Assembly: GCA_003142855.1 (NCBI GenBank)
Contig: PLNW01000134.1
Location: 21,782 to 85,781, forward strand
Direction: 5' to 3'
DNA: 64,000 nucleotides
Source of the DNA: Myxococcales bacterium
GTDB lineage: Bacteria; Myxococcota_A; Polyangia; Fen-1088
Part shown: positions 1 through 9,762 of the stretch, piece after piece
Numbering within the stretch: the stretch's first letter is position 1
How the letters are laid out: every line of letters begins with the position of its first letter
Position numbers and translations under genes: made by a program
Notes under the pieces: generated by a model
What the model was told of the DNA's origin: nothing
Seen by the model: only the letters and a program-made list of their open reading frames with translations
Database searches by the model: none

Positions 1-181
1 GCTAGCCGTGGGTGACTGCCCACGCAGTTTCCCGGCGAGCCAGCTCAAAGTCAATCCCCTGTGTGGGCGTGAACACGTTTGACAGGGCAAGAGCTGCTCC
101 CTATGGTTCACACCCTGCCGTGTCTCTTCTACTCTGCGCCGTCATGCATCTGCCCGCTCCTCGCTGTCTCGAGGTGTCAGG
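1..181. other. Left edge, no gene recognised
   Basis: I see no convincing coding region or structured element in these first bases. Short leftward open frames run from here into the following methyltransferase gene and look like shadows of it. A GAGG about six bases before position 182 is the probable ribosome binding site of the next gene. Confidence 0.4.
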
Positions 182-1447
182 ATGAAACGCGCCGGGCGCG
201 TTGCGTCTAGGATTCCGCGAGCCCCAGTGCCGGGGATGTTCGTCCGCGAGGGGTCGTATCGACTTCCCGACGACGTAACGCGGCGGTTGCGTGGCGGCCA
301 CCCATGGGTCTTTCGTGAGGCATTGGCCGGACGGGCCATGAGCGAGCAAACCGGCGCTGTGGTTGATTTGCTGGCGGGAAATGGCGCCTTCGTGGCGCGC
401 GGATACCTAGACCGGGACCATTCGGTAGCTGTCCGCGTGCTCTCGCGCGATCCGACCGAGCGGGTTCACCCGGGATCCGGAACTATTGCCAAACGCTTGC
501 AGCGCGCCGCACAGCTACGCTGGCTGCTGCTCGGACCGGACCGGCCCACTGCCCTGCGTCTGTTCGCGGGCGAGAGTGAGGGCCTGCCAGGCGTCACCGT
601 TGATCGCTATGGCGACTTCGTGGTTGTGCAGTGGTACTCCTCCGGCGCCCTGCCCTGGCGCGATGAACTGCTGGACGCGATCGCGGAGGCGATTCATCCG
701 CGTGGCATCTACGAACAGAAGCGACTGCGGCCCCTGGCCGGCCAGGCTCCGGCGGATCCCGCAACCCGAGCGCGTGGTGAAGAGGCCCCTCTCGAAGTGG
801 TAGTCGAGGAAACCGGTTGTCGTTTCGCAGTGGATGTGACAGCGCCCCTGGGCGTCGGATTCTTCCCCGATTTGCGCCTGGGACGCGACAGCGTGACCCG
901 GCGGGCCGCCGAGCGCCGCGTGCTCAATCTCTTCTCCTACACCGGTGCATTTTCCGTGCGCGCAGCGCGAGCCGGCGCCGCCGAAGTCGTGGCAGTAGAC
1001 ACCTCGGCCAAGGCCCACGCGCGCGCGCGACGCAACTACGAACTCTCGGGTCTCGACCCGGCTCGCATGGAGCAGGTCACCGGCGAAGCGAGCAAGACGC
1101 TTGAGCGCTTCTCTTCACGCCACCGACGTTTCGACATCGTGATCTGCGATCCGCCGACCTTCGCCCATGGCCAGGGCCCCGGCCGGACCTTTTCGGCCGC
1201 ATCGGACTTGGCTGAGCTCGCCGGAGCCGCCGGGGCCGTGCTCGAGCCAGGCGGACTGCTCGCGTTTGCCAACAACGCGGCCAAGCTGTCAGCCGCCGAG
1301 GTGGACAAAGCACTGGCCGAGGGAGCCGCCCTGCGGGGCTTTGAGTTGCGGGTCATCGAGCGCCAGGGCCTTCCCCCTGACTTTCCCGTGCATCCCGGCT
1401 TTCCCGAGGGCAACTACCTCAAGTTCGTGCTGGCGGTGCGCGTGTAG
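182..1447 (+). CDS. Class I SAM-dependent rRNA methyltransferase, RlmI/RlmK family
   Basis: Probably a 5-methylcytosine methyltransferase acting on 23S rRNA. The 421-residue protein has an N-terminal PUA-like segment with the GGHPWVFR signature (about residues 38-45), a central RlmI-type linker domain, and a Rossmann methyltransferase domain with SAM motif I VLNLFSYTGAF near 247-257 and the catalytic-loop motif DPPTF near 323-327. The C-terminal phrase HPGFPEGNYLKF is also typical of the family. The start at 182 is chosen for a GAGG six bases upstream; an in-frame ATG at 236 is possible. It stands alone and converges on the small gene at 1484-1690. The exact target base cannot be read from sequence. 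Confidence 0.85.
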   Translation: MKRAGRVASRIPRAPVPGMFVREGSYRLPDDVTRRLRGGHPWVFREALAGRAMSEQTGAVVDLLAGNGAFVARGYLDRDHSVAVRVLSRDPTERVHPGSGTIAKRLQRAAQLRWLLLGPDRPTALRLFAGESEGLPGVTVDRYGDFVVVQWYSSGALPWRDELLDAIAEAIHPRGIYEQKRLRPLAGQAPADPATRARGEEAPLEVVVEETGCRFAVDVTAPLGVGFFPDLRLGRDSVTRRAAERRVLNLFSYTGAFSVRAARAGAAEVVAVDTSAKAHARARRNYELSGLDPARMEQVTGEASKTLERFSSRHRRFDIVICDPPTFAHGQGPGRTFSAASDLAELAGAAGAVLEPGGLLAFANNAAKLSAAEVDKALAEGAALRGFELRVIERQGLPPDFPVHPGFPEGNYLKFVLAVRV

Positions 1448-1483
1448 CGAAGGCCGGCGCGAAACGCGCTTGCGACCACGCCC

Positions 1484-1690
1484 CTACTGGGGTCCTGAGA
1501 TTTCCTTCGCGTGATTCATGGGCTGGGCGGCGGCGAGCAAGTGCTGGCGCACCATGCCCACATGATCGCGCAAAACGTAGAGCTGGTCAGCGAAAGACAA
1601 GGGCGTCTTGAGTTCATTCACGGAACGCTCGATGGCGTCGATGCGGCTGAGAAGCTCGGTCTGTTCCTCGGGCGTTGGCTGCGCCAGCAT
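1484..1690 (-). CDS. Small hypothetical protein
   Basis: A 68-residue, mostly helical protein (FADQLYVLRDHVGMVRQHL in its middle) with no signal peptide or known motif. It lies about 60 bases downstream of thiE on the same strand and could be co-transcribed. Natural amino-acid composition and an ATG start support it, but I recognise no family, and it could be a chance frame. Confidence 0.45.
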   Translation of the reverse strand: MLAQPTPEEQTELLSRIDAIERSVNELKTPLSFADQLYVLRDHVGMVRQHLLAAAQPMNHAKEISGPQ

Positions 1691-1753
1691 TTCGATTCTA
1701 CACTCACCCCGGCCAGCGCCAGCCGGAGATCGGCCTCGACCGCCGGCCCCCTG

Positions 1754-2392
1754 CTACGCACCGAACGCCTCCGCGACCCGCCTCGCCGCAGCCACGGGAT
1801 CACGAGCGTGGTCGATGGCCGCGATGATCGCTGCAGCGCTGGCCCCGGTCGCGGCCACAGCCTCGACGTTCGCCAACGTGATTCCCCCAATAGCGACCAC
1901 GGGAAAAGAAACCGCAGCACACACCTCGCGTAGGCGCTCCAGCCCGACCGGCGGCTCTGCATCGGCCTTGCTTTGGGTGGCAAAGATGGGGCCGAAGCCG
2001 ATGTAGTCGGCCCCGTCGCGCGAGGCGGCCTGCGCCTGCGCCCGATCGTGCGTGGATACGCCGATGATGAATCGCTGGCTGGCGCGCATGCACAGGGCAT
2101 CGCGCACCGGCAGGTCGCCCTGTCCGAGATGGACCCCGTCCGCGCCCACGGCCAGGGCCACATCGAGTCGGTCATTCACCAACAGAGGGACACCCGCCGC
2201 TCGGCACGCCGGCAGGAGCAGCGCCGCGGTCCGCCGGAGGTCAGCCGCGCCCATGCGCTTGGCCCGCAGCTGCATGCACGCGGGCCGCGCCGCTAGTCGC
2301 GCTTTAGCCCGCGCGAGAAAAGTCGTTGGGTCCTCGGGGATTTCGCCCGGCAGATCGAGAATTGCGTAGTATCCGCGCAGCACGAAGGGCAT
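1754..2392 (-). CDS. thiE: Thiamine-phosphate synthase
   Basis: Joins hydroxymethylpyrimidine diphosphate and hydroxyethylthiazole phosphate into thiamine phosphate, in the cytosol. The 212-residue TIM barrel shows MQLRAK (40-45), LVNDRLDVAL with the substrate-binding Asn-Asp, GADGVHLGQGDLP, GADYIGFGPIFAT and the phosphate-binding VVAIGGI. Length is normal for the family. It is divergent from uvrB with only 46 bases between the starts, so the two promoters must overlap. No other thiamine gene and no TPP riboswitch is visible nearby. Confidence 0.92.
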   Translation of the reverse strand: MPFVLRGYYAILDLPGEIPEDPTTFLARAKARLAARPACMQLRAKRMGAADLRRTAALLLPACRAAGVPLLVNDRLDVALAVGADGVHLGQGDLPVRDALCMRASQRFIIGVSTHDRAQAQAASRDGADYIGFGPIFATQSKADAEPPVGLERLREVCAAVSFPVVAIGGITLANVEAVAATGASAAAIIAAIDHARDPVAAARRVAEAFGA

Positions 2393-2438
2393 TTGACAGC
2401 TACACTAGCGCGCGCGTGAGATCTGTCGAGACACGGTC

Positions 2439-4439
2439 ATGCCGACGCCGTTCAAGCTGAAGACCGATCTGGTGCCCACTGGGGACCAGCCGCGCGCCAT
2501 CGAAGAGCTGGTCGCGGGCGTCAAGCGCGGCGATCCGGCGCAGGTTCTGCTCGGCATCACGGGAAGTGGCAAGACCTTCACCATGGCGCATGTGATTGCC
2601 CAGGCCCAGCGCCCCACCCTGGTCATGGCTCACAACAAGACCCTGGCGCATCAGCTGTACGGCGAGTTCAAGACCCTGTTTCCCGACAACGCCGTCCATT
2701 TCTTCGTCAGCTACTACGACTACTACCAACCCGAGGCCTACGTCCCGTCGACCGACACCTATATCGAGAAGGATTCGCTCATCAACGAAGAGATCGATCG
2801 CATGCGCCACGCGGCCACCTATGCCCTGCTCACCCGACGTGACGTGATCATTGTGGCGTCGGTGTCGTGCATCTACGGCATCGGTGCGCCTGAAGCCTAT
2901 CTCGACATGAAGATCGATCTGGCCGCTGGCGTGGAAGTGCGGCGCGATGCGGTCCTGCGCCGCCTGATCGAAATCCAGTATGAGCGCAACGACATGGACT
3001 TCTCCCGCGGCACGTTCCGCGTGCGCGGCGACGTGGTGGAAATCTTCCCGGCCTACGAGCGGGAAAAGGCCCTGCGCGTGGAATGGTTCGGCGACGAGAT
3101 CGAGACCATTTCCGAAGTGGACCCCCTGCGCGGCAAGGTGCTGCGCAAGCTGGACGAAGTTTCGATTTTTCCTGGCTCGCACTACGTGACCCCAAGCGAG
3201 CAACTGGTGCGAGCCATGAGCGGCATCAAGGAGGAGCTGCGCGAGCGCCTCACCGAGCTGCACGCAGGAAATCAACTCGTGGAAGAACAGCGCCTGCAGC
3301 AGCGCACGCTCTATGACCTTGAAATGCTGGAGCAGATGGGCCGCTGCAAGGGCATCGAGAACTACTCGCGCCATTTGTCGGGCCGCAAGCCCGGCGAGCC
3401 TCCTCCGACCCTGCTCGACTACTTCCCCGAGGACTGCCTGACCTTCGTGGACGAATCACACCAGACCGTGCCCCAGATCGGCTCCATGCACAAGGGCGAC
3501 CGCTCGCGCAAGCAGACGCTGGTGGAATTCGGATTCCGTCTGCCTTCGGCGCTCGACAACCGGCCGCTGCGCTTCGAGGAGTGGGAAGCCCGCATCCACC
3601 AGGTTGTCTTCGTGTCGGCGACCCCCGCGAACTACGAGATCGAGCGAGCTGGCGGCGTCCTGGTCGAGCAGATCATCCGGCCCACTGGGCTGCTCGATCC
3701 CGAGATCGAGGTTCGGCCGGTGGCCTCGCAAGTCGACGACCTTTTGGCCGAAATCCGCACGCGGGTTGCTGCGGGCGACCGCATACTGGTCACCACGCTG
3801 ACCAAGCGCCTAGCCGAGGATCTGACCGAGTACTACGCCGACCTAGGCGTGCGCGTGCGCTATCTGCACTCGGACATCGACACGCTGGAACGCATCGAGA
3901 TCCTGCGCGATCTACGTTTGGGCACGTTCGACGTGCTGGTGGGGATCAATCTTCTGCGCGAGGGGCTGGACCTGCCCGAGGTGTCGTTGGTGGCCATCCT
4001 CGACGCCGACAAGGAAGGCTTCCTGCGCGCGGAACGCTCGCTCATCCAAACCATTGGCCGCGCCTCTCGCAACGTGCGCGGCAAGGTCTTCATGTACGCC
4101 GACCACGAGACCGATTCGATGAAGCGAGCCATCTCGACTACGCGGCAGCGGCGCGAGCTGCAGCAGGAACACAACCGCAAGCACGGCATCACGCCCAAGA
4201 CCATCAGCAAGGCCATCCAGGATCTGACGGGCACAGCCCAGGATGACTTCGTCGATTTGGGCAAGCTGGCCCTGCCCAAGAAGGGGAAGCGAACCCTGGC
4301 ACGCGACGAACTGCCTGGTGTGATCGCGCAGCTCAAGAACGAGATGATGGATCTGGCCGAGAAACTGGAGTTTGAAAAGGCCGCCGCCATCCGCGACCGT
4401 ATTCTGCAGCTCGAACAGCTTCAGCTCGATATTGCGTAG
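2439..4439 (+). CDS. uvrB: UvrABC excinuclease subunit B
   Basis: Damage-verifying helicase subunit of nucleotide excision repair. The 666-residue protein has Walker A GITGSGKT (39-46), the beta-hairpin region [25 protein letters not shown] segment that inserts into DNA, the FVDESH Walker B box, helicase motif VI (QTIGRASRN) and a C-terminal UVR domain for UvrC contact (ending in [11 protein letters not shown]). It is full length. It is divergent from thiE and ends two bases before a two-hairpin repeat that probably also ends transcription. Confidence 0.97.
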   Translation: MPTPFKLKTDLVPTGDQPRAIEELVAGVKRGDPAQVLLGITGSGKTFTMAHVIAQAQRPTLVMAHNKTLAHQLYGEFKTLFPDNAVHFFVSYYDYYQPEAYVPSTDTYIEKDSLINEEIDRMRHAATYALLTRRDVIIVASVSCIYGIGAPEAYLDMKIDLAAGVEVRRDAVLRRLIEIQYERNDMDFSRGTFRVRGDVVEIFPAYEREKALRVEWFGDEIETISEVDPLRGKVLRKLDEVSIFPGSHYVTPSEQLVRAMSGIKEELRERLTELHAGNQLVEEQRLQQRTLYDLEMLEQMGRCKGIENYSRHLSGRKPGEPPPTLLDYFPEDCLTFVDESHQTVPQIGSMHKGDRSRKQTLVEFGFRLPSALDNRPLRFEEWEARIHQVVFVSATPANYEIERAGGVLVEQIIRPTGLLDPEIEVRPVASQVDDLLAEIRTRVAAGDRILVTTLTKRLAEDLTEYYADLGVRVRYLHSDIDTLERIEILRDLRLGTFDVLVGINLLREGLDLPEVSLVAILDADKEGFLRAERSLIQTIGRASRNVRGKVFMYADHETDSMKRAISTTRQRRELQQEHNRKHGITPKTISKAIQDLTGTAQDDFVDLGKLALPKKGKRTLARDELPGVIAQLKNEMMDLAEKLEFEKAAAIRDRILQLEQLQLDIA

Positions 4440-4440
4440 T

Positions 4441-4514
4441 CGCGTGGGGAGCCCGCCGGCTATGCCGGCGGCGCACCATCGCGGGAGGGTTTGGGAACCC
4501 TTTCAGGGTTCCCA
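4441..4514. repeat. 74-base two-hairpin dispersed repeat, copy 1
   Basis: The first stem is CGCCGGC-tat-GCCGGCG and the second is TGGGAACCCT-ttc-AGGGTTCCCA. The copy at 38508-38581, on the other strand, has the same length and is nearly identical outside the first stem, where both arms have changed together. This copy sits between the convergent ends of uvrB and trmB and may act as a bidirectional terminator, although it has no T-run. Confidence 0.8.
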
Positions 4515-4521
4515 TAGAAAA

Positions 4522-5136
4522 TCATGTTCGCCGGTAGCCCAGCCGCCAGATGCGGATGCCCATCATCTCGCACTGCCGTTCGCGGCGCGAACGCGCGGCG
4601 AAGGGATTTTCGCGCAGAAAGGTCCACGGCTCGCGCAGGTTGACGAAGCGTCGCGAGCAGTCGTGTTCCAGAACCGACATAGCGTCGAGCGCGATGTCGA
4701 AGACGTCGCTGGCCACGTAGATCTCGCCACCCTCGGCCAGCAAATCAAAAACCTCGGCCGCCAGTTCGGGCGACATCACGCGCCGCTTGTGCTGACGTGC
4801 CTTCCACCACGGATCGGGAAAGTTGAGGAAGAAGCGGCTCACCCGGCCGGCAGGAAGAAGCCGGTGCAGGTCGACGGACATGTTGGCAAACACGCTGCGG
4901 ACTTGCTTGAGCCCTTGTCGCTCACATGCGGCGTTGGCCAGCACCACAACGTCGCGGCGGATCTCGATGCCCAGGTAGAAGCGGCCTGCATCCTCCGCGG
5001 CCCGGGTCATGAGAAAGTGGGCCTCGGCCGAGCCCAGTTCCACCTCAATCGGAACCCCGGCCGGCAGCTCGGGTGGCTCGACCGCGATTTGAAAGAAGTT
5101 CGCCTTGAGTGGGTTGACGTGCTGACGAATTCGCAT
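4522..5136 (-). CDS. trmB: tRNA (guanine-N7)-methyltransferase
   Basis: Methylates G46 in the variable loop of tRNA. The 204-residue protein shows the family hallmark FLNFPDPWWKARQHKRR (substrate and catalytic region), a SAM-binding segment VELGSAEAHFL near 33-43 and SDVFDIALDAM. Motif I lacks the usual GxGxG, as in some other members. It follows yidC on the same strand after 69 bases and is probably the last gene of the rpmH operon. Confidence 0.9.
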   Translation of the reverse strand: MRIRQHVNPLKANFFQIAVEPPELPAGVPIEVELGSAEAHFLMTRAAEDAGRFYLGIEIRRDVVVLANAACERQGLKQVRSVFANMSVDLHRLLPAGRVSRFFLNFPDPWWKARQHKRRVMSPELAAEVFDLLAEGGEIYVASDVFDIALDAMSVLEHDCSRRFVNLREPWTFLRENPFAARSRRERQCEMMGIRIWRLGYRRT

Positions 5137-5205
5137 CGCTATGCTAGGGCTGGCCTCTCCCGTTCCCGCTGGGCCAAGACTACCCCAGATCCACGACGGT
5201 GGCGC

Positions 5206-6852
5206 TCAGGCCGTGGCAGCCGCGCGGCGATCGGCCCAGTTCACGTAAAGCTGTTGCAGGATCCCGAGCAGGTAGCTGGTCAGCGTGTAGGTAGATAGGC
5301 CCGCCGGCAGGAAGAGCGAGAAGCCGGTGAACATGATCGGCATCATGAACGCCATCATCTTCTGCTGCTGCGGATCGGCGCCAGCCGGTGACATGCGCAT
5401 TTGCAGGAACATGACCACGCCCATGAGCAAGGGCGTCGCGTAGTAGGGATCCTTGGCGGACAGGTCGGCGATATAAAGGAACGACGAGCGGTGCAGCTCA
5501 ACCGCGTAGTTGAGCGTGGAGAACAGCGCGATCCAGATGGGCATTTGGATCAGGCTGGGCAGGCAGCCGCCAAACGGCGAGACGCCGTGGGCTTTGTACA
5601 GATTCATGGTTTCCACGCCCAGCTTCTGCTTGTCGTTCCCGTACTTCTTGCGCAAGGCCGCAATCTTGGGCGCCAGGCGCTGCATCTTCTTCGCCGAAAG
5701 TAGCGTCCGCTGCGTCGGGTAAAACGTGACCAACTTGACGAAAATGGTGAGCAAGATGATGGCGACACCCCAGTTGCCCGAGAGCCGATAGAAGAACTTG
5801 AGCATGGCCAACATGGGCCGCGACAGCACGGCGAAGGTGACGTCCACATCGTCGGCCAGGTGCGCGTCCTCGCCCGCGGGCCGCACTTTGTCGAGATCGC
5901 TGTGGTACTTGGGACCGGCGAAGAGCTCGAAGGCGTACTCGGTCTTCTCGCCAGGCGCCAGGGTTCGGCTGCTCAGAGAAAGAAAGACCTCGCCGGTGAG
6001 CGGGTCAAGCGCGCGCGCGCCGCAACGGCGTTCTTTGGGCGGACTCTCGGGGAAGGGGACCGCCGCCACGGTGAAGAACTTCTCACCCACCGCCGCCCAT
6101 CGCACTCCCCCCACCAAGTCGATAGGCTCTTTGGTCAGGGGCTCCACCGCTGAACGTCGGGCCTTGTCGTTGGCCCAACATACCACCTCGGCCAGATTCG
6201 CCGAAGCGTAGCTCATGAAGCCGCCGCCCTTCTTTTCGGGATCCTGCTGGGCGTAGAGGTGCACGATGAGGCCGTGCGACTGTGGCTTGTCGCTCTTGTT
6301 CTGCACGCTCATGGTGAAGTTCAGTCGGTAGCGGTCCGCTTCGCTGCGATAGCGCTTCTCAACTGCGACGACGTCAGTCTGCGCGCGAAAAACCACCGTG
6401 TCCGGGGCCGGCTGCTCGGCTGCCCAGGCCACCTCGTCGGGAAGCGAGAAATCCGCCTTGGCGAAGGTCGTGCGCACGGGTGCCAGCTCGGGCTTTCCCG
6501 TATTCACAAGCTCGATGCCGCTCTCGGGATCGCGGCGATTGAGCAAGAACTGCCGGTCTTTCAGCTTCACCTGGCGGAGCGTGCCGCCCCAGCTCGACAA
6601 CAGATAGCGCGCGTCGCGCGTGTCCAATGCAAGCTGCTGTTCCGGCGGGCGCGCGGCCGCCTGCGGCGCAGGCGTCGCTGCGCTGGGCGCCGCCTTGGCG
6701 GGCTCCGCTGGGCTCGGCGAAGCGGGTTCGTGGCTCGCGCTCTGTTGGGGCGGGTTTGCCGGGGCGGCCGGCTGCGGAGGCGGGAACAGCTTCCACCACG
6801 CCCACAAGATGGCGACAGAAACGACGATGGCCAGTCCGAGCCGCTTGTCCAT
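5206..6852 (-). CDS. yidC: Membrane protein insertase YidC (Oxa1 family)
   Basis: Inserts and folds inner-membrane proteins, alone or with SecYEG. The 548-residue protein has an N-terminal membrane anchor (LAIVVSVAILWAWWKLF), a Pro/Ala-rich linker, the large periplasmic beta-domain of Gram-negative YidC, then the five-segment Oxa1 core. That core includes TFYPTQRTLLSAKKMQ with the conserved Arg, the SPFGGCLPSLIQMPIWIALF segment and a cytosolic coiled hairpin. It follows yidD by nine bases in the order rpmH-rnpA-yidD-yidC. The usual neighbour khpB/jag is about 9 kb away instead. Confidence 0.97.
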   Translation of the reverse strand: MDKRLGLAIVVSVAILWAWWKLFPPPQPAAPANPPQQSASHEPASPSPAEPAKAAPSAATPAPQAAARPPEQQLALDTRDARYLLSSWGGTLRQVKLKDRQFLLNRRDPESGIELVNTGKPELAPVRTTFAKADFSLPDEVAWAAEQPAPDTVVFRAQTDVVAVEKRYRSEADRYRLNFTMSVQNKSDKPQSHGLIVHLYAQQDPEKKGGGFMSYASANLAEVVCWANDKARRSAVEPLTKEPIDLVGGVRWAAVGEKFFTVAAVPFPESPPKERRCGARALDPLTGEVFLSLSSRTLAPGEKTEYAFELFAGPKYHSDLDKVRPAGEDAHLADDVDVTFAVLSRPMLAMLKFFYRLSGNWGVAIILLTIFVKLVTFYPTQRTLLSAKKMQRLAPKIAALRKKYGNDKQKLGVETMNLYKAHGVSPFGGCLPSLIQMPIWIALFSTLNYAVELHRSSFLYIADLSAKDPYYATPLLMGVVMFLQMRMSPAGADPQQQKMMAFMMPIMFTGFSLFLPAGLSTYTLTSYLLGILQQLYVNWADRRAAATA

Positions 6853-6861
6853 AGGCGTCTC

Positions 6862-7146
6862 CTACCGGTCCTTTCCACTATGCGATTTGAACGCGACCAA
6901 GACAGTGGGAACCGGATCCAGACCACCGCGCGCGAAGGGGTGGCAGCGAAGCACGCGGCGCAAAGCCAAGGTCCCGCCTCGCACCACTCCCCATCGCTCG
7001 ACGGCTTCTTCGGCGTAGACCGAACAAGAAGGAGTGTAGCGACAGACCGGACCGATGGCCGGCGCGATAGCAGCCCGGTAACCACGCAGGACTGCTCGCG
7101 CGAAACCACGAGCTATCCGACTGCCCTGGAAGGGTTCGGATTTCAC
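6862..7146 (-). CDS. yidD: Membrane protein insertion efficiency factor YidD
   Basis: Small membrane-associated protein that helps YidC-dependent insertion. The 94-residue protein contains the conserved CRYTPSCSVYAEEAVERWG and the RCHPFARGGLDPVP motif. I use the GTG at 7146, whose bases overlap the rnpA stop codon in a GTGA arrangement; longer upstream starts would run through rnpA. It ends nine bases before yidC. Confidence 0.9.
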   Translation of the reverse strand: MKSEPFQGSRIARGFARAVLRGYRAAIAPAIGPVCRYTPSCSVYAEEAVERWGVVRGGTLALRRVLRCHPFARGGLDPVPTVLVAFKSHSGKDR

Positions 7147-7514
7147 GGACTTCCCACGCGTGCAACGAGTTCGCTGAGTTCCTCGGCCGTCCGCTGGTAT
7201 GTGCTGTGTGCCGTCGCAGGACGAGCGATGATGACAAGGTCGGTGCCGCCAGGCGCAGATGAGGCCATGCGACGGTAGCTTTCGCGCAGCCACCGCTTGA
7301 CCCGATTGCGAACCACGGCATTGCCGACCTTCTTGCTCACGGTAATCCCAATTCTGGATCGCTGTTTGCGTTCGGGTTCGGGACGGGACAGCGCATAGAC
7401 CACAAGATTCCGCCCGGGAATCCGACGCCCGCGACGCTGCGCCGCCAGGAAGCACGATCTGGCTTGCAAGCGATCCCCGCGGCCGAGCCTTTCGTGGCGG
7501 CCTTTCTCGCTCAC
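7143..7514 (-). CDS. rnpA: Ribonuclease P protein component
   Basis: Protein subunit of RNase P, which trims the 5' ends of precursor tRNAs. With the GTG start at 7514 it has 123 residues, near the usual length. The family signature lies in ITVSKKVGNAVVRNRVKRWLRE (the RNR helix that binds P RNA). The reading frame stays open upstream through rpmH and beyond, but the family length and the five-base spacing to rpmH favour this GTG. Its stop overlaps the yidD start. Confidence 0.93.
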   Translation of the reverse strand: MSEKGRHERLGRGDRLQARSCFLAAQRRGRRIPGRNLVVYALSRPEPERKQRSRIGITVSKKVGNAVVRNRVKRWLRESYRRMASSAPGGTDLVIIARPATAHSTYQRTAEELSELVARVGSP

Positions 7515-7519
7515 GGGGC

Positions 7520-7672
7520 CTACTTCTTGGGCACGCTCACGGTGAGCTTCTTGCGCCCTCTGCGCCGACGACGGCGAAGGACCGCGCGGCCGGCCGGCGT
7601 GCTCATGCGTTTCCGGAAGCCATGGGTTCGCTTTCGGCTCTTTCGGTGCGGCTGGAAAGTCCTCTTCGACAC
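7520..7672 (-). CDS. rpmH: 50S ribosomal protein L34
   Basis: A 50-residue, very basic ribosomal protein with the signature [21 protein letters not shown]. The GTG at 7672 is preceded by a strong GGAGGA ribosome binding site, so the longer frame starting at 7717 is rejected. First gene of the leftward rpmH-rnpA-yidD-yidC operon, the classic neighbour of oriC and dnaA. Confidence 0.95.
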   Translation of the reverse strand: MSKRTFQPHRKSRKRTHGFRKRMSTPAGRAVLRRRRRRGRKKLTVSVPKK

Positions 7673-7707
7673 GTGATCCTCCGGCTTTTCGACCGTGTGG
7701 GACCGCT

Positions 7708-7736
7708 GAACTAGCATCCCGGGTGAGCGGTGTCAA
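7708..7736 (-). promoter_or_regulatory. Candidate rpmH operon promoter
   Basis: On the minus strand TTGACA (7736-7731) is followed after 17 bases by TAGTTC (7713-7708), about 36 bases upstream of the rpmH start. The -35 box is perfect and the -10 box weak. Confidence 0.4.
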
Positions 7737-8400
7737 CGCCGCCATGGCCGATTCCGTTTCTGCGGGGTTCACATCTGATCGCGCTTGCCAGGCATCGAAA
7801 CCCTTGCTCGCTCGCAGCGATCGTACCACCGAGGCTGGCGGCGCACATGCACTCGCGCATGAAAGCCTGGCCCGTCGAGAACTGGATGCCGTAGGAGGGT
7901 ATGCCGTTTTCTTGTCGACGGCGCCTGAGAACGTGGTCCCGCGGGTGAGGCCTTCCGCCCGTCGGAGAATTCGTCCGTCGCTCACTCGCGATTGCGCCAG
8001 GCCGCATCCTGCGCTGGTTTCCTCGCCGGGGCGCGCGGCAAGGCCGGAGATCGTGCGGCGAGCGGGACGGTCGATCCCCGCGGCTCAAAATTCCCCAGCG
8101 ATCGCGGACGGTTCGCAGCAAGCCAAGAGAGGCATCACACAGCTCGTGGCAGCCTTCGCGATCCTCTCGCGAAAAAATCTGCCCTGATCTTCGGCATCTT
8201 CGCAGAACCCGGTTTTTGGTCTTGTCGGTGAGGTGCCCGATTGATAATTAAGGCGCCTGCCGCCGGGTCGTCTCGCTGGGCCCATGTGAGAGGGTACCTT
8301 GGGAGCGCCCTGCGTGCGCCTGTTGATGAACAGGGGGGACTGGCCCCCAACTTGCTGACATCGTTTGGGTTTTTTCACTGAGTTTGTTGTGGATAGAACA
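7737..8400. other. Gene-free origin region (candidate oriC) between rpmH and dnaA
   Basis: No convincing gene lies here; long frames on both strands are by-products of base composition. The position between divergent rpmH and dnaA is a classic oriC location. Just before the dnaA ATG is TGTGGATAG (8388-8396), the complement of CTATCCACA, one base from the consensus DnaA box TTATCCACA. Weaker matches are TGTTGATGA (8321-8329) and an AT-rich TTGATAATTAA around 8241. The box cluster is sparse, so the origin call rests mainly on gene context. Confidence 0.5.
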
Positions 8401-9762
8401 ATGATTGAGCTCTGGGGTGAAGCTGTCCGATCGATCGAGGAAAGGGTCAAGCCGGCGAACCGCGATCAGTGGTTGCGCCCCATAGAATGCTTGGCCATCA
8501 GCGATGGTCGCATCCGCTTGCGGGCGCCCAACCGCTATCACAAGGAATGGTTCGAGGACAACTTCCTTCCCTCCATTCTAGAGAATCTGCGAACGCGCGC
8601 GCAGCGATCGTTCGCCGTGGAGTTCGAAGTCCCGGAGGAGTCGCCAATGCCAGCCAAGCCACAGGATGCCGTGGGCGAGCCAGTGGGGGAGGCCTCCCCT
8701 TGGCGTCCTACGCCAGCCGGCCTAGACAACCGCTACACCTTCGATAGGTTTGTGGTCGGCGCGAGAAACCAGTTTGGCCATGCGGCGGCGCGCATGGTGG
8801 CCAGCTCTCCGGGGTCGAAGTACAATCCCTTGTTTCTCTATGGGGGTGTCGGGCTCGGGAAGACGCACCTGCTTCACGCCATCGGTCACGAGATTCACCG
8901 ACAGCAGCCAGACTGGCGGATTACGGTGGTGACCTGCGAGCAGTTCGTCACGCACTTCATCCGGTCGATGATGAACCAGCGCAAGCAGCCGAGCAGCGTC
9001 AGCCTCATGGAGGAATTTCGCTCGTGCTACCGCGAGACACCGGATGTTCTCTTGGTCGACGACATCCAGTTTCTCTCCAACAAAGACAGCTCGCAGGATG
9101 AGTTCTTCCACACCTTCAACGCCCTCCATCTCGCCCAGAAGCAAATCGTCCTGACCTGCGACAAGTTGCCGGCCGAGTTGCCGGGCGTCGAGGAACGGCT
9201 ACAAAGCCGGTTCGCCTGGGGGCTGATAGCAGAGATCGGGCATCCCGACTTGGAAACGCGTGTGGCCATCCTAAAGCGTAAGGCCGAGAACGAAAACATG
9301 GCCTTGAGCGACGAGGTGGCCCTGTCCATCGCGACTGCGATCCGTTCGAATGTTCGTGAATTGGAAGGTGCGCTGCTGCAGCTGTCCGCTCGGTCCTCAA
9401 TTACCGGCCGCAGCATCGACAAAGAGTTTGCCGAGGAGGTTCTGAAGGACCTGGTGTCCGCTATCCCACAGGGGTTCAGCATCGAGTCTATCCAGCGTGA
9501 GGTGGCAACCTACTTCGATATCAAGCTGCACGATCTGCGCGGGCCGAAGCGTCTCCATTCTGTATCCCGCCCGCGTATGATCGCCATGTACTTGGCGCGG
9601 AAGCTCACCGGCTCAAGCTTCCCAGAGATTGGCAGCCGCTTTGGCGGCAAGGATCACTCGACGGTGATCAGCGCCGTCAAGAAGATCGAAGGCCTAATCG
9701 CTCAGGACGCCAATCTACGCAGCGTGGTGACCACTCTCGAAAGCCACTTGCGTCAGCGCTAA
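8401..9762 (+). CDS. dnaA: Chromosomal replication initiator protein DnaA
   Basis: Binds DnaA boxes and opens the origin. With the ATG at 8401 it has 453 residues: domain I at the N-terminus (LWGEAVRSIEERVKPANRDQWL), a short linker, the AAA+ domain with Walker A GGVGLGKT (about 148-155) and Walker B LLVDDIQFL (about 217-225), and the DNA-binding domain IV with GGKDHSTVISAVKKI near 415. No good ribosome binding site precedes 8401, and GTG at 8389 or TTG at 8365 are possible starts. The DnaA-like box at 8388 lies right at the start, which suggests autoregulation. Confidence 0.97.
   Translation: MIELWGEAVRSIEERVKPANRDQWLRPIECLAISDGRIRLRAPNRYHKEWFEDNFLPSILENLRTRAQRSFAVEFEVPEESPMPAKPQDAVGEPVGEASPWRPTPAGLDNRYTFDRFVVGARNQFGHAAARMVASSPGSKYNPLFLYGGVGLGKTHLLHAIGHEIHRQQPDWRITVVTCEQFVTHFIRSMMNQRKQPSSVSLMEEFRSCYRETPDVLLVDDIQFLSNKDSSQDEFFHTFNALHLAQKQIVLTCDKLPAELPGVEERLQSRFAWGLIAEIGHPDLETRVAILKRKAENENMALSDEVALSIATAIRSNVRELEGALLQLSARSSITGRSIDKEFAEEVLKDLVSAIPQGFSIESIQREVATYFDIKLHDLRGPKRLHSVSRPRMIAMYLARKLTGSSFPEIGSRFGGKDHSTVISAVKKIEGLIAQDANLRSVVTTLESHLRQR

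Noticed and set aside
7723..8187. A 154-codon rightward frame in the rpmH-dnaA gap
   Set aside because: No ribosome binding site, no recognisable motif, overlapping frames on both strands, and position in the likely origin.
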